From Planctomycetaceae bacterium (GTDB taxonomy: Bacteria > Planctomycetota > Phycisphaerae > Phycisphaerales > Zrk34): a DNA stretch of 48,701 bases. Positions 41,359 to 48,701 of the stretch are shown here, in pieces. The stretch is from positions 1 to 48,701 of the forward strand of contig NYZD01000065.1 in assembly GCA_002685935.1 (NCBI GenBank). Direction: 5' to 3'. A program made the translations under genes and the position numbers. The notes below the pieces were generated by a model. It saw nothing but the letters and a program-made list of their open reading frames with translations, did not search any database and was not told the origin of the DNA. How positions within the stretch are numbered: position 1 is the first letter of the stretch; each line of letters begins with the position of its first letter.

Positions 41359-43413
41359 CTATTGCGCCTCGGCGTCCATCAGCATTTCGTAATCGCCCAC
41401 AACATCCTTGAGGTCGAAGCGCAAGATGGCTTGATCGAACTTGCCGACAAACATGTACTTCCGCGCGCCGCCCATTCCGCTGGCCAGGACTTCCAGCCAC
41501 CGGCGCATCTTGTACAGACGTGGCGCCTGGCGATAGGCGTCGTACTGCGCTGCGAATCGCATGACCCGGCCGCGCTCCGCGTTCTCCACCTCCCACCTTG
41601 CGGCACGCGCCTCGGCGATGCGTACTGACGCAGCGCCGCCGGCCGATTCGATCAGCGTCTTGATCTGTTGATCCTTGTCGGCGATGGCTTCTGCGCTTGC
41701 CGATTGGCGCTTCAGGTCGTCGAGGTCTTCAATCTGCCTGACAATCATTCGGGCCTGCTCAGCGCTACCCGCCGCCGCCACGAGCGTCCTGATCGCCTCG
41801 GTCTCGGCCAGTTCCACCGCGATCTTCAATTCGCGCCGAGCTTGGACCGCCGCATGAAATTCCCCCGCCACCTTCTGCGGCGGATGGATGCTGGGTAGCA
41901 GAACGTTCACCACGGAGACGCCAAGCTTCTTTTCTTCGGCTCGCCTATTGATGTTCTGACGTAATTGTTCGTCGGCCCCGATGCGTTCCAGGCTGATCAA
42001 CTGATCGATGTCATGCGCCAGCAGATAGCGTGTCACTTCACTCTCGGCAAGCACCGAGAGCGTCGCCTCTGCATTCACTTGATTTTCGACGTACGTCTTC
42101 AGGTCCTCGATGCGATAATGCAGCACGATCTCCGCGTTCACCAGCGAGACTGAAACCGGCGTCGTGTTCTCATCTGAGGTCGCAGAAGGATCGGTTCGCG
42201 CGGTCGAGATCGGCGATGCGACGATCAAATTCACCGGTTTTTCTTTGGTATGCGGACGGTCCCAAAGGATCGGCGCCAATGCGCCGTTGTCTTTCCTGAG
42301 CAATTCCGCCTTCGATCCGATCGGCAGCTCGCGGATGCGCTGCACGTCATGGTGCTCAGCCTTACTGATCGGCCAGGGCCATTTGAGATGCGGTCCCGGC
42401 TCGAGGGGGCCACCTCGAATCTCTCCGAATCGCGTGATCAGTGCCTGCTCGTGCGGCTCGACGACCACGATGCACGACAGCAGCAACAGGGCGACCAGAC
42501 CAAAGCCGACCAGGCTGATAAACGCCCGCGACAGCAGTTGCCAGAACCAGCTGCGTGTGATTTCAAAGCCGAACTGATAGTTGATCGCCTCGTTGATGGT
42601 CTTGGCGATCGACTCCGGCTGCGTGATCAGACTCAGGATCCTCGAATCAAACGCCGGCCGCGGCATTTCATCGCGCTTGCGCGGCCGATAGATGTTCAAC
42701 ACGAAGTTCAGCGCGATCTCTGCACCGACCAGCAACATACACGCCGGAAGGCCCACGGCCAGTATCTTGAGCGGCCAAGCGACCTGGGCCCAGTAGGTGA
42801 CGGCCATCGCGATGCCCAGGAGAAAGCTGGCCATCGACGCCCCCATCAGATAGCCCGCCCCACCACGCAGCGCTCGCCACGCCTCCACCGTCGCCATGCC
42901 CGCGATGTAGCGACTGATCAGGAATGCCCCGAGGGCGACGCCGATCAGAATGACCGCCGCCACCCGACCGTCCACGCCCTCGCCCATCCCGATCGTCGCT
43001 GCGGACGCCGAAACGTGCGTCACCATCAGCCAGAACCCGATACCGATCAGGTAGGCCGCCACCAGCAAACTGGTGATTGGCACCAGCCATCGGTACAGAC
43101 GCTCCAGTCGCTTCCGAGCCACGGCCAGATCGTCCGCTGAGGTCTCAAAGATCGAACTCTCGGTGCCGTGACGCTGGGCGAGCTGCTCTGTCTCCATCGT
43201 CTCAAGCTGCTCAAGGCGATGCTGCTGGTAGACGACGACCAGGCACAACCAGATCATCAGGCCGCCGAACGCGTACCACGCCCCCACCTGGATCGCCGCA
43301 ACCTCCGACCACATCCCCACAAACAGCAGCGCCCCCGCCACCAGGGCCTGGACCGCCAGTCCCCACAATGAGCGGCTGACCGCTCGCACGTATGTCTGCT
43401 GATCCTGATCCAT
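41359..43413 (-). CDS. polytopic SPFH/band 7 protein (HflKC-like fusion)
   Basis: A 684-residue protein with an unusual N-terminal membrane domain of about six helices (25-60, 108-132, 150-175, 187-235) and a last helix (about 297-317) leading into a SPFH domain (VVVEPHEQALITRFGEIRGGPLEPGPHLKWPWPISK). The domain carries INRRAEEKKLGVSVVNVLLPSIHPPQ, as in HflK, and ends with a coiled coil plus a short C-terminal region. Typical HflK/HflC have a single N-terminal helix, so the added membrane module is notable. It is the first gene of the minus-strand block, with a divergent promoter region upstream. The ATG at 43413 is preferred to one at 43461 because a GAGG motif lies upstream and the family start fits. 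Confidence 0.82.
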   Translation of the reverse strand: MDQDQQTYVRAVSRSLWGLAVQALVAGALLFVGMWSEVAAIQVGAWYAFGGLMIWLCLVVVYQQHRLEQLETMETEQLAQRHGTESSIFETSADDLAVARKRLERLYRWLVPITSLLVAAYLIGIGFWLMVTHVSASAATIGMGEGVDGRVAAVILIGVALGAFLISRYIAGMATVEAWRALRGGAGYLMGASMASFLLGIAMAVTYWAQVAWPLKILAVGLPACMLLVGAEIALNFVLNIYRPRKRDEMPRPAFDSRILSLITQPESIAKTINEAINYQFGFEITRSWFWQLLSRAFISLVGFGLVALLLLSCIVVVEPHEQALITRFGEIRGGPLEPGPHLKWPWPISKAEHHDVQRIRELPIGSKAELLRKDNGALAPILWDRPHTKEKPVNLIVASPISTARTDPSATSDENTTPVSVSLVNAEIVLHYRIEDLKTYVENQVNAEATLSVLAESEVTRYLLAHDIDQLISLERIGADEQLRQNINRRAEEKKLGVSVVNVLLPSIHPPQKVAGEFHAAVQARRELKIAVELAETEAIRTLVAAAGSAEQARMIVRQIEDLDDLKRQSASAEAIADKDQQIKTLIESAGGAASVRIAEARAARWEVENAERGRVMRFAAQYDAYRQAPRLYKMRRWLEVLASGMGGARKYMFVGKFDQAILRFDLKDVVGDYEMLMDAEAQ

Positions 43414-43466
43414 TATGAATTCACCCTCATTGGCGAACGATTGAACGATCCTTGGGCACACCTTGG

Positions 43467-43494
43467 ATCGTATGATCTGTTAGAACATTAGCAA
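43467..43494 (-). promoter_or_regulatory. possible promoter of the SPFH-ABC block
   Basis: On the minus strand: TTGCTA (43494-43489), 16-bp spacer, TACGAT (43472-43467). It lies 54 bp before the ATG of the polytopic SPFH gene in the divergent gap shared with the ABC-2 permease gene. Not strong, but the only such pair seen there. Confidence 0.35.
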
Positions 43495-43515
43495 GACTCA
43501 CGAGAGATACGCCCG

Positions 43516-44553
43516 ATGCTCAGGCAACTCTGGACTGTAACCCGCGGCACGTTCACCGAATCGATCCGCCAGCCCATCTTCCTGGTGATGATGATGGTGT
43601 GTCTGATCTGGCTTGTGATGTTGATGAAGCTGTCGCAATTTTCGATGGACCCCTGGAGCGATGACGACCGTCTGATGGTCAATCAGGGACTCAGCGCACT
43701 GGGTTTCTTCGGACTGTTGCTGGCGTGTTTCACGTCCGCAGGCGTGCTCAGCCGCGAGATCGACAACAAAACCGTGCTGACGGTCATCAGCAAACCGATC
43801 GGTCGGCCGATCTTCGTGGCGGGCAAGTTCCTCGGTGTCGCCGCGGCGATCGCCCTGGTTTTCTGGGTCTGGCTGATCGCCCTGCTGATGCTCGTCAGGC
43901 ACGGCGTGGTCGCCACGGGATCTGATCAGACCGACTGGGTCGTCATCACCTTTGCCACCGGCGCGCTGGCCGTGGCCGCGGCCATTTCGGTCTGGGGCAA
44001 TTACTTCTACAACTGGGTGTTCACATCGACGTTCATCATCGCCACTGCGGTTGCGGCGCCGATCGCTTACCTGCTGATCCTGCTGATCAATGACAAGTGG
44101 GAGTTCCAATCCATCGCCACTGAATTCACGCAGGAAAACATCGTCATCACACAAGTGGTGATCGCATCGGCGCTTGTACTCGAAGGCCTGTTGATCCTGA
44201 CCGCCGTGGCGGTGGCGTGTTCGACGCGCCTCGGTGTGGTGATGACGCTGCTGATTACCGCGGCCGTCGCGGGGCTGGGCCTGTGCAGCGACTACATGGT
44301 CGGCGGCACAGCGGAGCGGTCGCTGTGGCTCGACAGTGGGACCGTCAGTGGTGACTGGCCGCTCATCATCGGCGCGAAGGTCGGCTACGCGATCATTCCC
44401 AATATTCAGATCTTCTGGGTGGCCGACGCCCTGACCCAGCGCAACGCCGTGGCAATGGGGTACCTCGGTATTGTCACGGTCTACGCTGCCCTCTTCGTGG
44501 TGGCTGCGCTTGGGGTGGCCGTTGCGCTGTTCCAGACGCGCGAAACCGGTTAG
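43516..44553 (+). CDS. ABC-2 type permease
   Basis: A 345-residue ABC-2 permease with about seven membrane helices. It contains LSREIDNKTVLTVISKPIGRPIFVAGKFLGVAAAIALVF, which matches the motif in the larger permease of the minus-strand block (LSTEIAQKQIHTIVAKPVGRGAFLFGKWLG). No ATP-binding gene lies on the same strand, so it may use the ATPase at 37688-38911, with the two permeases as partners. Divergent from the polytopic SPFH gene with about 100 bp between the start codons. Confidence 0.82.
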   Translation: MLRQLWTVTRGTFTESIRQPIFLVMMMVCLIWLVMLMKLSQFSMDPWSDDDRLMVNQGLSALGFFGLLLACFTSAGVLSREIDNKTVLTVISKPIGRPIFVAGKFLGVAAAIALVFWVWLIALLMLVRHGVVATGSDQTDWVVITFATGALAVAAAISVWGNYFYNWVFTSTFIIATAVAAPIAYLLILLINDKWEFQSIATEFTQENIVITQVVIASALVLEGLLILTAVAVACSTRLGVVMTLLITAAVAGLGLCSDYMVGGTAERSLWLDSGTVSGDWPLIIGAKVGYAIIPNIQIFWVADALTQRNAVAMGYLGIVTVYAALFVVAALGVAVALFQTRETG

Positions 44554-44660
44554 CGCTGTCGGACCCTTCGTGCAACGGGATTTGAAACGACTAATGATGG
44601 TCATGATGCTTCAGAACGTCCGCGCGTATCAAACTTTCGATCCGTACCAAACAGTTTGGC

Positions 44661-46640
44661 TTACGCCGGGACTGCTGACGGTGGCACCGGCGACACGGGC
44701 GCTGGTTTGGGCCCGGTAGGCTCGGGCTGGGTGCCCTCGGCCTCACCGTGTTCAAGATCCTCTCCCATCCGCACGAGGCGAGCTGAATTGAACACGACGA
44801 TGATCGAGCCGATCGTATGGAACAGCACTGCTAGGATCGGATTAATTTTGCCCATCGCACTGAGCACCAGCAGTGTCACGATAAAGACCACCGCGAACCC
44901 GAGATTCTGCGTCACCACGCCGATCGTCTTGCGGCTTAGGGTGATCAGGAACGGGATCCGGTTGAGATTATTGTTCATCAGCGCCACGGAAGCCGAGTGA
45001 ATCGCGACGTCCGATCCCGCGGCGCCCATGGCGATCGACATATTGCCCGCGGCAAGCGCGGGCGCGTCATTCACGCCATCGCCAATCACCGCAACGATGT
45101 GGCCGCGATGTTTGAGGTCATCGACGATTTGCAGTTTCTCGGCCGGCAGCACCTCAGCCTGCACGTCCGTGCAGTGCATTTCCGACGCCACCCGTCGCGC
45201 GACCGACCATCGATCACCGGTCACCATGACCAGTTGCCGCATGCCCAGTTCCCGCAAATCATCCATCGCCTGGGCTGCGTCAGGTCGAGTGCGGTCTTCC
45301 AAGCCGATCCAGCCAAGCAGCTGACCGTTATGCACGACGTAGAGAAGACTCAGACCCTCGACGTCGGCGCTCTCGGACGCGCCAATGTCAACGCCGCACT
45401 CAGCCAGCCAACTGTCACGGCCGATCAGCACTTCACCGCCACCGATGGTCGCTCGAACACCGCGCCCTGGAATTTCTTCAAAATCAGTGGGTTGTGATAA
45501 CTCAAGCCGCGCTCGGCGGGCGACATCGGTCACGGCTCGTGCCACCGGATGCCTCGAATTCTGCTCAGCAGAACCCGTCAGTCGCAGCATCTCGGCCGGA
45601 TCAACGCCATCCGCCGGCTGGGCGCGTGTCACGCTGAGTTGGCCCGTCGTCAATGTGCCGGTCTTGTCGAACACGATCGCGCTCAAATGCCGGGCGACTT
45701 CCAGATCCGTCACGTTTTTGACCAGCACGCCCAGTCGCGCCGCAGCACTGAGCGCCGCGACCATGGCCGTGGGCGTCGCGAGAATGATCGCACACGGACA
45801 CGCGATAACCAGCATCGCGATGACGCGCTGCATTGCATCGTCGTGCTGCTTGTTAAAAAACCAAACGATGAACGCGATCATCAGCACCGTCGGCGTGTAC
45901 CAAAGGGCATAGCGATCGATCAATCGCATGATGGGCGTACGCGTCTGTTCGGCGTCCAGGATGAGCTGCTGCACGCGACCCAGTGTTGTGTCCTGTCCGG
46001 CCTGCATGATCTCGATGTCAAGCAGGCCGGTCATGTTGATCGTCCCACTGAACACTTGGTCGCCCACGGCCTTGTCAACGGGCAGCGACTCGCCGGTGAT
46101 GTTCGCCTGATTCACCGTGCTCTGGCCGCTTCGGATGCGTCCGTCGCCGGGAATATTGTCGCCCGGACGCACCCGCACGACGTCGCCCGGCTGTAGATGA
46201 CTGGCGTCGACTTCGACTTCGCCGTCGTCGGTGACTTTCGTCGCCCGCGTTGGGGTGATCCGCACCAGCGATTCGATGCTCTTCCGCGCCCCCAGGGCCG
46301 TGCGATGCTCGATGAGCACCGAGATAATCATGAAGAAGGACACAGCGCCGGCGGCCTTGTAGTCCCCAATCACGAACGCCGCCACGACCCCCAGTGCCGC
46401 CAGTTCGTTCATGTGCATATGGCCGGTGTACAGGTCCTTGGCCGCCTGAACGACCAGCGGCACCCCAAGCAGCAGAGCCGCGAATAACGCCAGCATATTG
46501 GGATAGAAGGGGTTGTCATAGATGCCTTCGGCGGCCCACGCGGTCAGCAGCAGCGTGCCGCCGGCCAGTGTGAGCAGGATCTTCAGGGAAGCGCGGCCTT
46601 CCTGTGCCTCCATGATGTCCTTCATATGTTCATGTGCCAT
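44661..46640 (-). CDS. P1B-type metal-transporting ATPase
   Basis: A 659-residue heavy-metal P-type ATPase. Motifs: TGES (182-185), CPC (281-283) in the membrane metal site, DKTGTL (325-330) with the phosphorylated D325, HP (364-365), and GDGVND (520-525). There is no N-terminal metal-binding HMA domain. The eighth-helix motif reads HTIGS (608-612), not the HDxG of zinc/cadmium pumps nor the MxSS of copper pumps, and is nearest to the HEGS of the P1B-4 group; P1B-4 pumps carry SPC, not CPC. Metal specificity is therefore uncertain. The ATG at 46640 has GGAACTCC upstream. Confidence 0.93.
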   Translation of the reverse strand: MAHEHMKDIMEAQEGRASLKILLTLAGGTLLLTAWAAEGIYDNPFYPNMLALFAALLLGVPLVVQAAKDLYTGHMHMNELAALGVVAAFVIGDYKAAGAVSFFMIISVLIEHRTALGARKSIESLVRITPTRATKVTDDGEVEVDASHLQPGDVVRVRPGDNIPGDGRIRSGQSTVNQANITGESLPVDKAVGDQVFSGTINMTGLLDIEIMQAGQDTTLGRVQQLILDAEQTRTPIMRLIDRYALWYTPTVLMIAFIVWFFNKQHDDAMQRVIAMLVIACPCAIILATPTAMVAALSAAARLGVLVKNVTDLEVARHLSAIVFDKTGTLTTGQLSVTRAQPADGVDPAEMLRLTGSAEQNSRHPVARAVTDVARRARLELSQPTDFEEIPGRGVRATIGGGEVLIGRDSWLAECGVDIGASESADVEGLSLLYVVHNGQLLGWIGLEDRTRPDAAQAMDDLRELGMRQLVMVTGDRWSVARRVASEMHCTDVQAEVLPAEKLQIVDDLKHRGHIVAVIGDGVNDAPALAAGNMSIAMGAAGSDVAIHSASVALMNNNLNRIPFLITLSRKTIGVVTQNLGFAVVFIVTLLVLSAMGKINPILAVLFHTIGSIIVVFNSARLVRMGEDLEHGEAEGTQPEPTGPKPAPVSPVPPSAVPA

Positions 46641-46838
46641 AAGGAGTTCCAGTCCCGCAGAGATGTTCGACGCCTGCCCGTGCCGCCGCTGGCCGATCTG
46701 TTGAGCCATTGCCGGGATAGCCCATATACGCAGCTACGGTTCGCTGGGTTCAGCCCGATTGCGAATGTAGTGGCCAAAACCTCGCCGGCTATTCTCACCA
46801 GGATTTCGACCGATTGATCGCCGCTACCTCCAAATCGT

Positions 46839-47828
46839 TCAGAACTGCCTCAGGAATCGCACGTCATTCTCAAACAGCCAGCGGATGTCCCCGATGCCGT
46901 ACCGGCGCATCGCGATGCGTTCAATGCCCATGCCGAACGCAAAGCCCGTCCATTGCTCCGGGTCATACCCGACCGCCTTGAACACGTTGGGATTGACCAT
47001 CCCGCACCCGCCAAGCTCCACCCAGGACCACTCACCCTTGATCTGCATCTTGATGTCGAGTTCGGCACTGGGCTCGGTGAACGGGAAGTAGCTCGGCCGC
47101 AGGCGGACCTCGGCTTCGGGCCCGAACATCGCGTGGGCGAATTGAATGAGCGTGGTTTTCAAATCCACCATGCTCACACGGCGGTCCACGTACAGCCCTT
47201 CAAGCTGATGGAACATCGAGGAGTGTGTCGCATCGTGCGTATCCGGCCGATACACGCGGCCCGGCACGATCACGCGGATTGGTGGGTCCTGTGACTCCAT
47301 CACGCGAATCTGCACCGTCGAGGTCTGCGTCCGCAGCAAATGCGTTGGATCCAGATAAAAATTGTCCAACGGGTCTCGCGCCGGGTGCTCTTCAGGGATA
47401 TTCAGCGCGATGAAATTGTGATGCTCGTCTTCCAGTTCCGGCCCTTCGGCCACCTCAAACCCCATCCGCGCAAATACATCAATCAATTCGTCGATCACCT
47501 GTGTGATCACGTGTGACCGCCCCAGCCGCGGCGGCATCCCCGGCTCGGTGATGTCCAATAGCGGCCCCGTGGCCGCCAACCCACCGCCCCCGACCGATGC
47601 CTTCCTGGCGTCGTATTGCTCCTGCAGTTGATTCTTCAGGGCGTTGAGCCCCGCCCCAAGCTTGGGGCGTTCCTCCTTCGAGGCGTCTTTCAACCAGGCC
47701 ATTGCCGCTTTGAGCTGCCCCTTGCTGCCCAGATACGCGATTCGGAACTGCTCCAATGACGCGGCATCGTCCGCTGAACGAAGCGCCGCGACGGCGTCGG
47801 CCTCTAACTGATCTAACCGCTCCAACAT
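46839..47828 (-). CDS. pheS: phenylalanyl-tRNA synthetase alpha subunit
   Basis: A 329-residue class II synthetase subunit. The N-terminal coiled coil (1-85) is followed by the catalytic domain: motif 2 in THSSMFHQLEGLYVDRRV and motif 3 in GFAFGMGIERIAMRRYGI, with VELGGCGMVNP typical of PheS. It charges tRNA-Phe together with PheT. The ATG at 47828 is chosen because it fits the normal PheS start and lies 9 bp after a TATGCT box; the upstream GTG at 47855 would fall in the promoter. No pheT follows: the next gene is the metal ATPase. Confidence 0.95.
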   Translation of the reverse strand: MLERLDQLEADAVAALRSADDAASLEQFRIAYLGSKGQLKAAMAWLKDASKEERPKLGAGLNALKNQLQEQYDARKASVGGGGLAATGPLLDITEPGMPPRLGRSHVITQVIDELIDVFARMGFEVAEGPELEDEHHNFIALNIPEEHPARDPLDNFYLDPTHLLRTQTSTVQIRVMESQDPPIRVIVPGRVYRPDTHDATHSSMFHQLEGLYVDRRVSMVDLKTTLIQFAHAMFGPEAEVRLRPSYFPFTEPSAELDIKMQIKGEWSWVELGGCGMVNPNVFKAVGYDPEQWTGFAFGMGIERIAMRRYGIGDIRWLFENDVRFLRQF

Positions 47829-47837
47829 GGGCGAGAT

Positions 47838-47866
47838 AGCATACGACTGGGCCACGGTGATGCCAA
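47838..47866 (-). promoter_or_regulatory. promoter of pheS (leaderless)
   Basis: On the minus strand: TTGGCA (47866-47861), 17-bp spacer, TATGCT (47843-47838), then 9 bp to the ATG at 47828. A near-ideal layout that fixes the start codon. Confidence 0.6.
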
Positions 47867-47886
47867 GTGGCCCTGCAAGATCATGC

Positions 47887-47892
47887 TATTAT
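47887..47892 (+). promoter_or_regulatory. -10 box of the terminal glycosyltransferase gene
   Basis: TATTAT ends 10 bp before the ATG at 47903, divergent from the pheS promoter. A leaderless start is again implied. No clear -35. Confidence 0.45.
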
Positions 47893-47902
47893 CACCGCCA
47901 CC

Positions 47903-48701
47903 ATGGACATGGACCCAGGCAATTCCGCATGGCGCAGCCGTCTGATCTGTGGGGCGCTGATCCTGCTGACGCTGATCGTCTATTGGCGTGTCGTCAGCTT
48001 TGAGTTCATTCACTTTGATGATGCGGATTACGTCTGCAAGAACCCGCACGTTTACACCGGGCTCACCGCCGACAACATCATCTGGGCCTTCACCAAATCC
48101 CACGTCGCCAACTGGCATTCACTGACATGGGTCTCGCTGATGATCGACGCGCAGATCACTCGGTGGATCGGAAACGACCCCACCGAACACAACCACGCAC
48201 ACGTCTTTCACGCCACCAACCTCCTGCTCCACGTCGCCAATGTCCTGCTTGTCTTTGCCGTTTTGAACCTGATGACCCATGCGCCCTGGCGCTGCGCCTG
48301 CGTCGCCGCGATCTTCGCAGTCCACCCCATACACATTGAATCCGTCGCATGGGTTGCCGAACGCAAGGATGTGTTGAGCATCCTCTTCTGGTGGCTCGCG
48401 GTCGGGGCATATGTGCGATACACAACGCATCGATCCTACGCGTGGTATGCGCTCGTGGCCGTCTTCCTGGTCATGGGCCTTCTCGCCAAGCCCATGCTCG
48501 TCACACTCCCGTTCGCTCTGCTCCTGCTCGATGTCTGGCCGCTGAACCGACTGAAACTGCCCGGAATTCACATTCAGCCGGACACCACGCACAGCACGAC
48601 CACCACCTGGACCCGCGCGGTGATCGAGAAATTACCCCTCCTGCTCATCGCCGGCGCTGCCATCGCGCTCACCATCCATGTGCAGAAACACGCAGGAGCC
48701 A
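47903..48701 (+). CDS. TMTC/PMT-like membrane glycosyltransferase (partial, 3' end missing)
   Basis: An open frame of 266 codons running off the window. After a first membrane helix (ICGALILLTLIVYWRVV) comes FIHFDDADYVCKNPHV, an acidic external-loop motif like that of O-mannosyltransferases, then further helices; the FHATNLLLHVANVLLVFAVL and HPIHIESVAWVAERKDVLS segments are characteristic of TMTC-like proteins, which usually continue into TPR repeats. It probably glycosylates an exported protein or lipid. The C-terminal part cannot be seen. Confidence 0.78.
   Translation, partial: MDMDPGNSAWRSRLICGALILLTLIVYWRVVSFEFIHFDDADYVCKNPHVYTGLTADNIIWAFTKSHVANWHSLTWVSLMIDAQITRWIGNDPTEHNHAHVFHATNLLLHVANVLLVFAVLNLMTHAPWRCACVAAIFAVHPIHIESVAWVAERKDVLSILFWWLAVGAYVRYTTHRSYAWYALVAVFLVMGLLAKPMLVTLPFALLLLDVWPLNRLKLPGIHIQPDTTHSTTTTWTRAVIEKLPLLLIAGAAIALTIHVQKHAGA

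Noticed and set aside
39708-41411. 567-residue plus-strand frame spanning hflK and hflC
   Set aside because: Shadow across two clear SPFH genes and their gap.
43498-44604. 368-residue minus-strand frame opposite the ABC-2 permease
   Set aside because: Low-complexity Arg/Asp/His-rich shadow; the plus-strand reading has membrane helices and a permease motif.
44647-44659. CCAAACAGTTTGG palindrome considered as an operator or LexA box
   Set aside because: Lies between two convergent gene ends, has a one-base centre unlike the lexA palindrome, and no T-run for a terminator.
1-48701. tRNA, rRNA, CRISPR array, transposase, prophage
   Set aside because: No cloverleaf-like, direct-repeat-spacer, transposase or integrase sequences recognised; gaps are mostly under 200 bp and explained by promoters.

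Overview
The window is about 48.7 kb of GC-rich chromosomal DNA, densely packed with genes on both strands. It looks like a planctomycete, perhaps a Phycisphaerae-type lineage. The basis is indirect: a triple SPFH/HflKC set beside an ABC-2 exporter, ExbB/ExbD genes with periplasmic TPR and VWA proteins, sugar-active enzymes scattered singly, tandem PilT-type ATPases, and many starts with a -10 box only 6-10 nt upstream of the ATG (probable leaderless mRNAs). No rRNA, tRNA, CRISPR array, insertion sequence or prophage was seen.

Left part (1-11.5 kb): a DapA/NanA-type lyase and a BNR-repeat sialidase-like gene; an unknown gene overlapping lexA behind a strong promoter and a 21-bp palindrome (candidate LexA operator); then, on the minus strand, a compact retron-type reverse transcriptase. 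In the roughly 300-bp gap between that RT and trpS lies what looks like a complete retron ncRNA: a promoter, a 9-bp a1/a2 closing repeat, and nested hairpins. trpS, gcvT, a lipid kinase, an M55 D-aminopeptidase and two PilT-like ATPases follow.

Middle (11.6-26.2 kb): a GT39-like membrane glycosyltransferase, nadE, a DUF1761 protein, a hexapeptide acyltransferase, an MBOAT O-acyltransferase broken by one extra G in a G7 run plus its SGNH-like partner, a GH32 enzyme with altered catalytic motifs, a YjdF/DUF2238-like membrane protein, a NAGPA-domain protein, a VOC protein, and a minus-strand set nfo / CPBP protease / GH20-like hydrolase. The acyltransferases point to surface polysaccharide decoration.

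Right part (26.2-43.4 kb): twelve consecutive minus-strand genes that look like one envelope locus. These are a polytopic SPFH protein, HflC and HflK homologues, an ABC ATPase with a large-loop ABC-2 permease, a membrane-anchored TPR-like protein, then VWA protein, TPR protein, ExbB, ExbD, ExbD and a 954-residue TPR protein. The VWA protein carries a TonB-type S-x3-H motif in its single membrane helix, so it may be an ExbBD-driven energy transducer with a VWA output domain. A second ABC-2 permease is divergent from this block. The window closes with a P1B-type metal ATPase, pheS, and the start of a TMTC/PMT-like membrane glycosyltransferase that runs off the end.

The two items most worth following up are the retron with no visible effector gene, and the VWA/TonB-like - ExbBD - TPR - SPFH - ABC locus. 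All functions are inferred from motifs read by eye; no database search was run.
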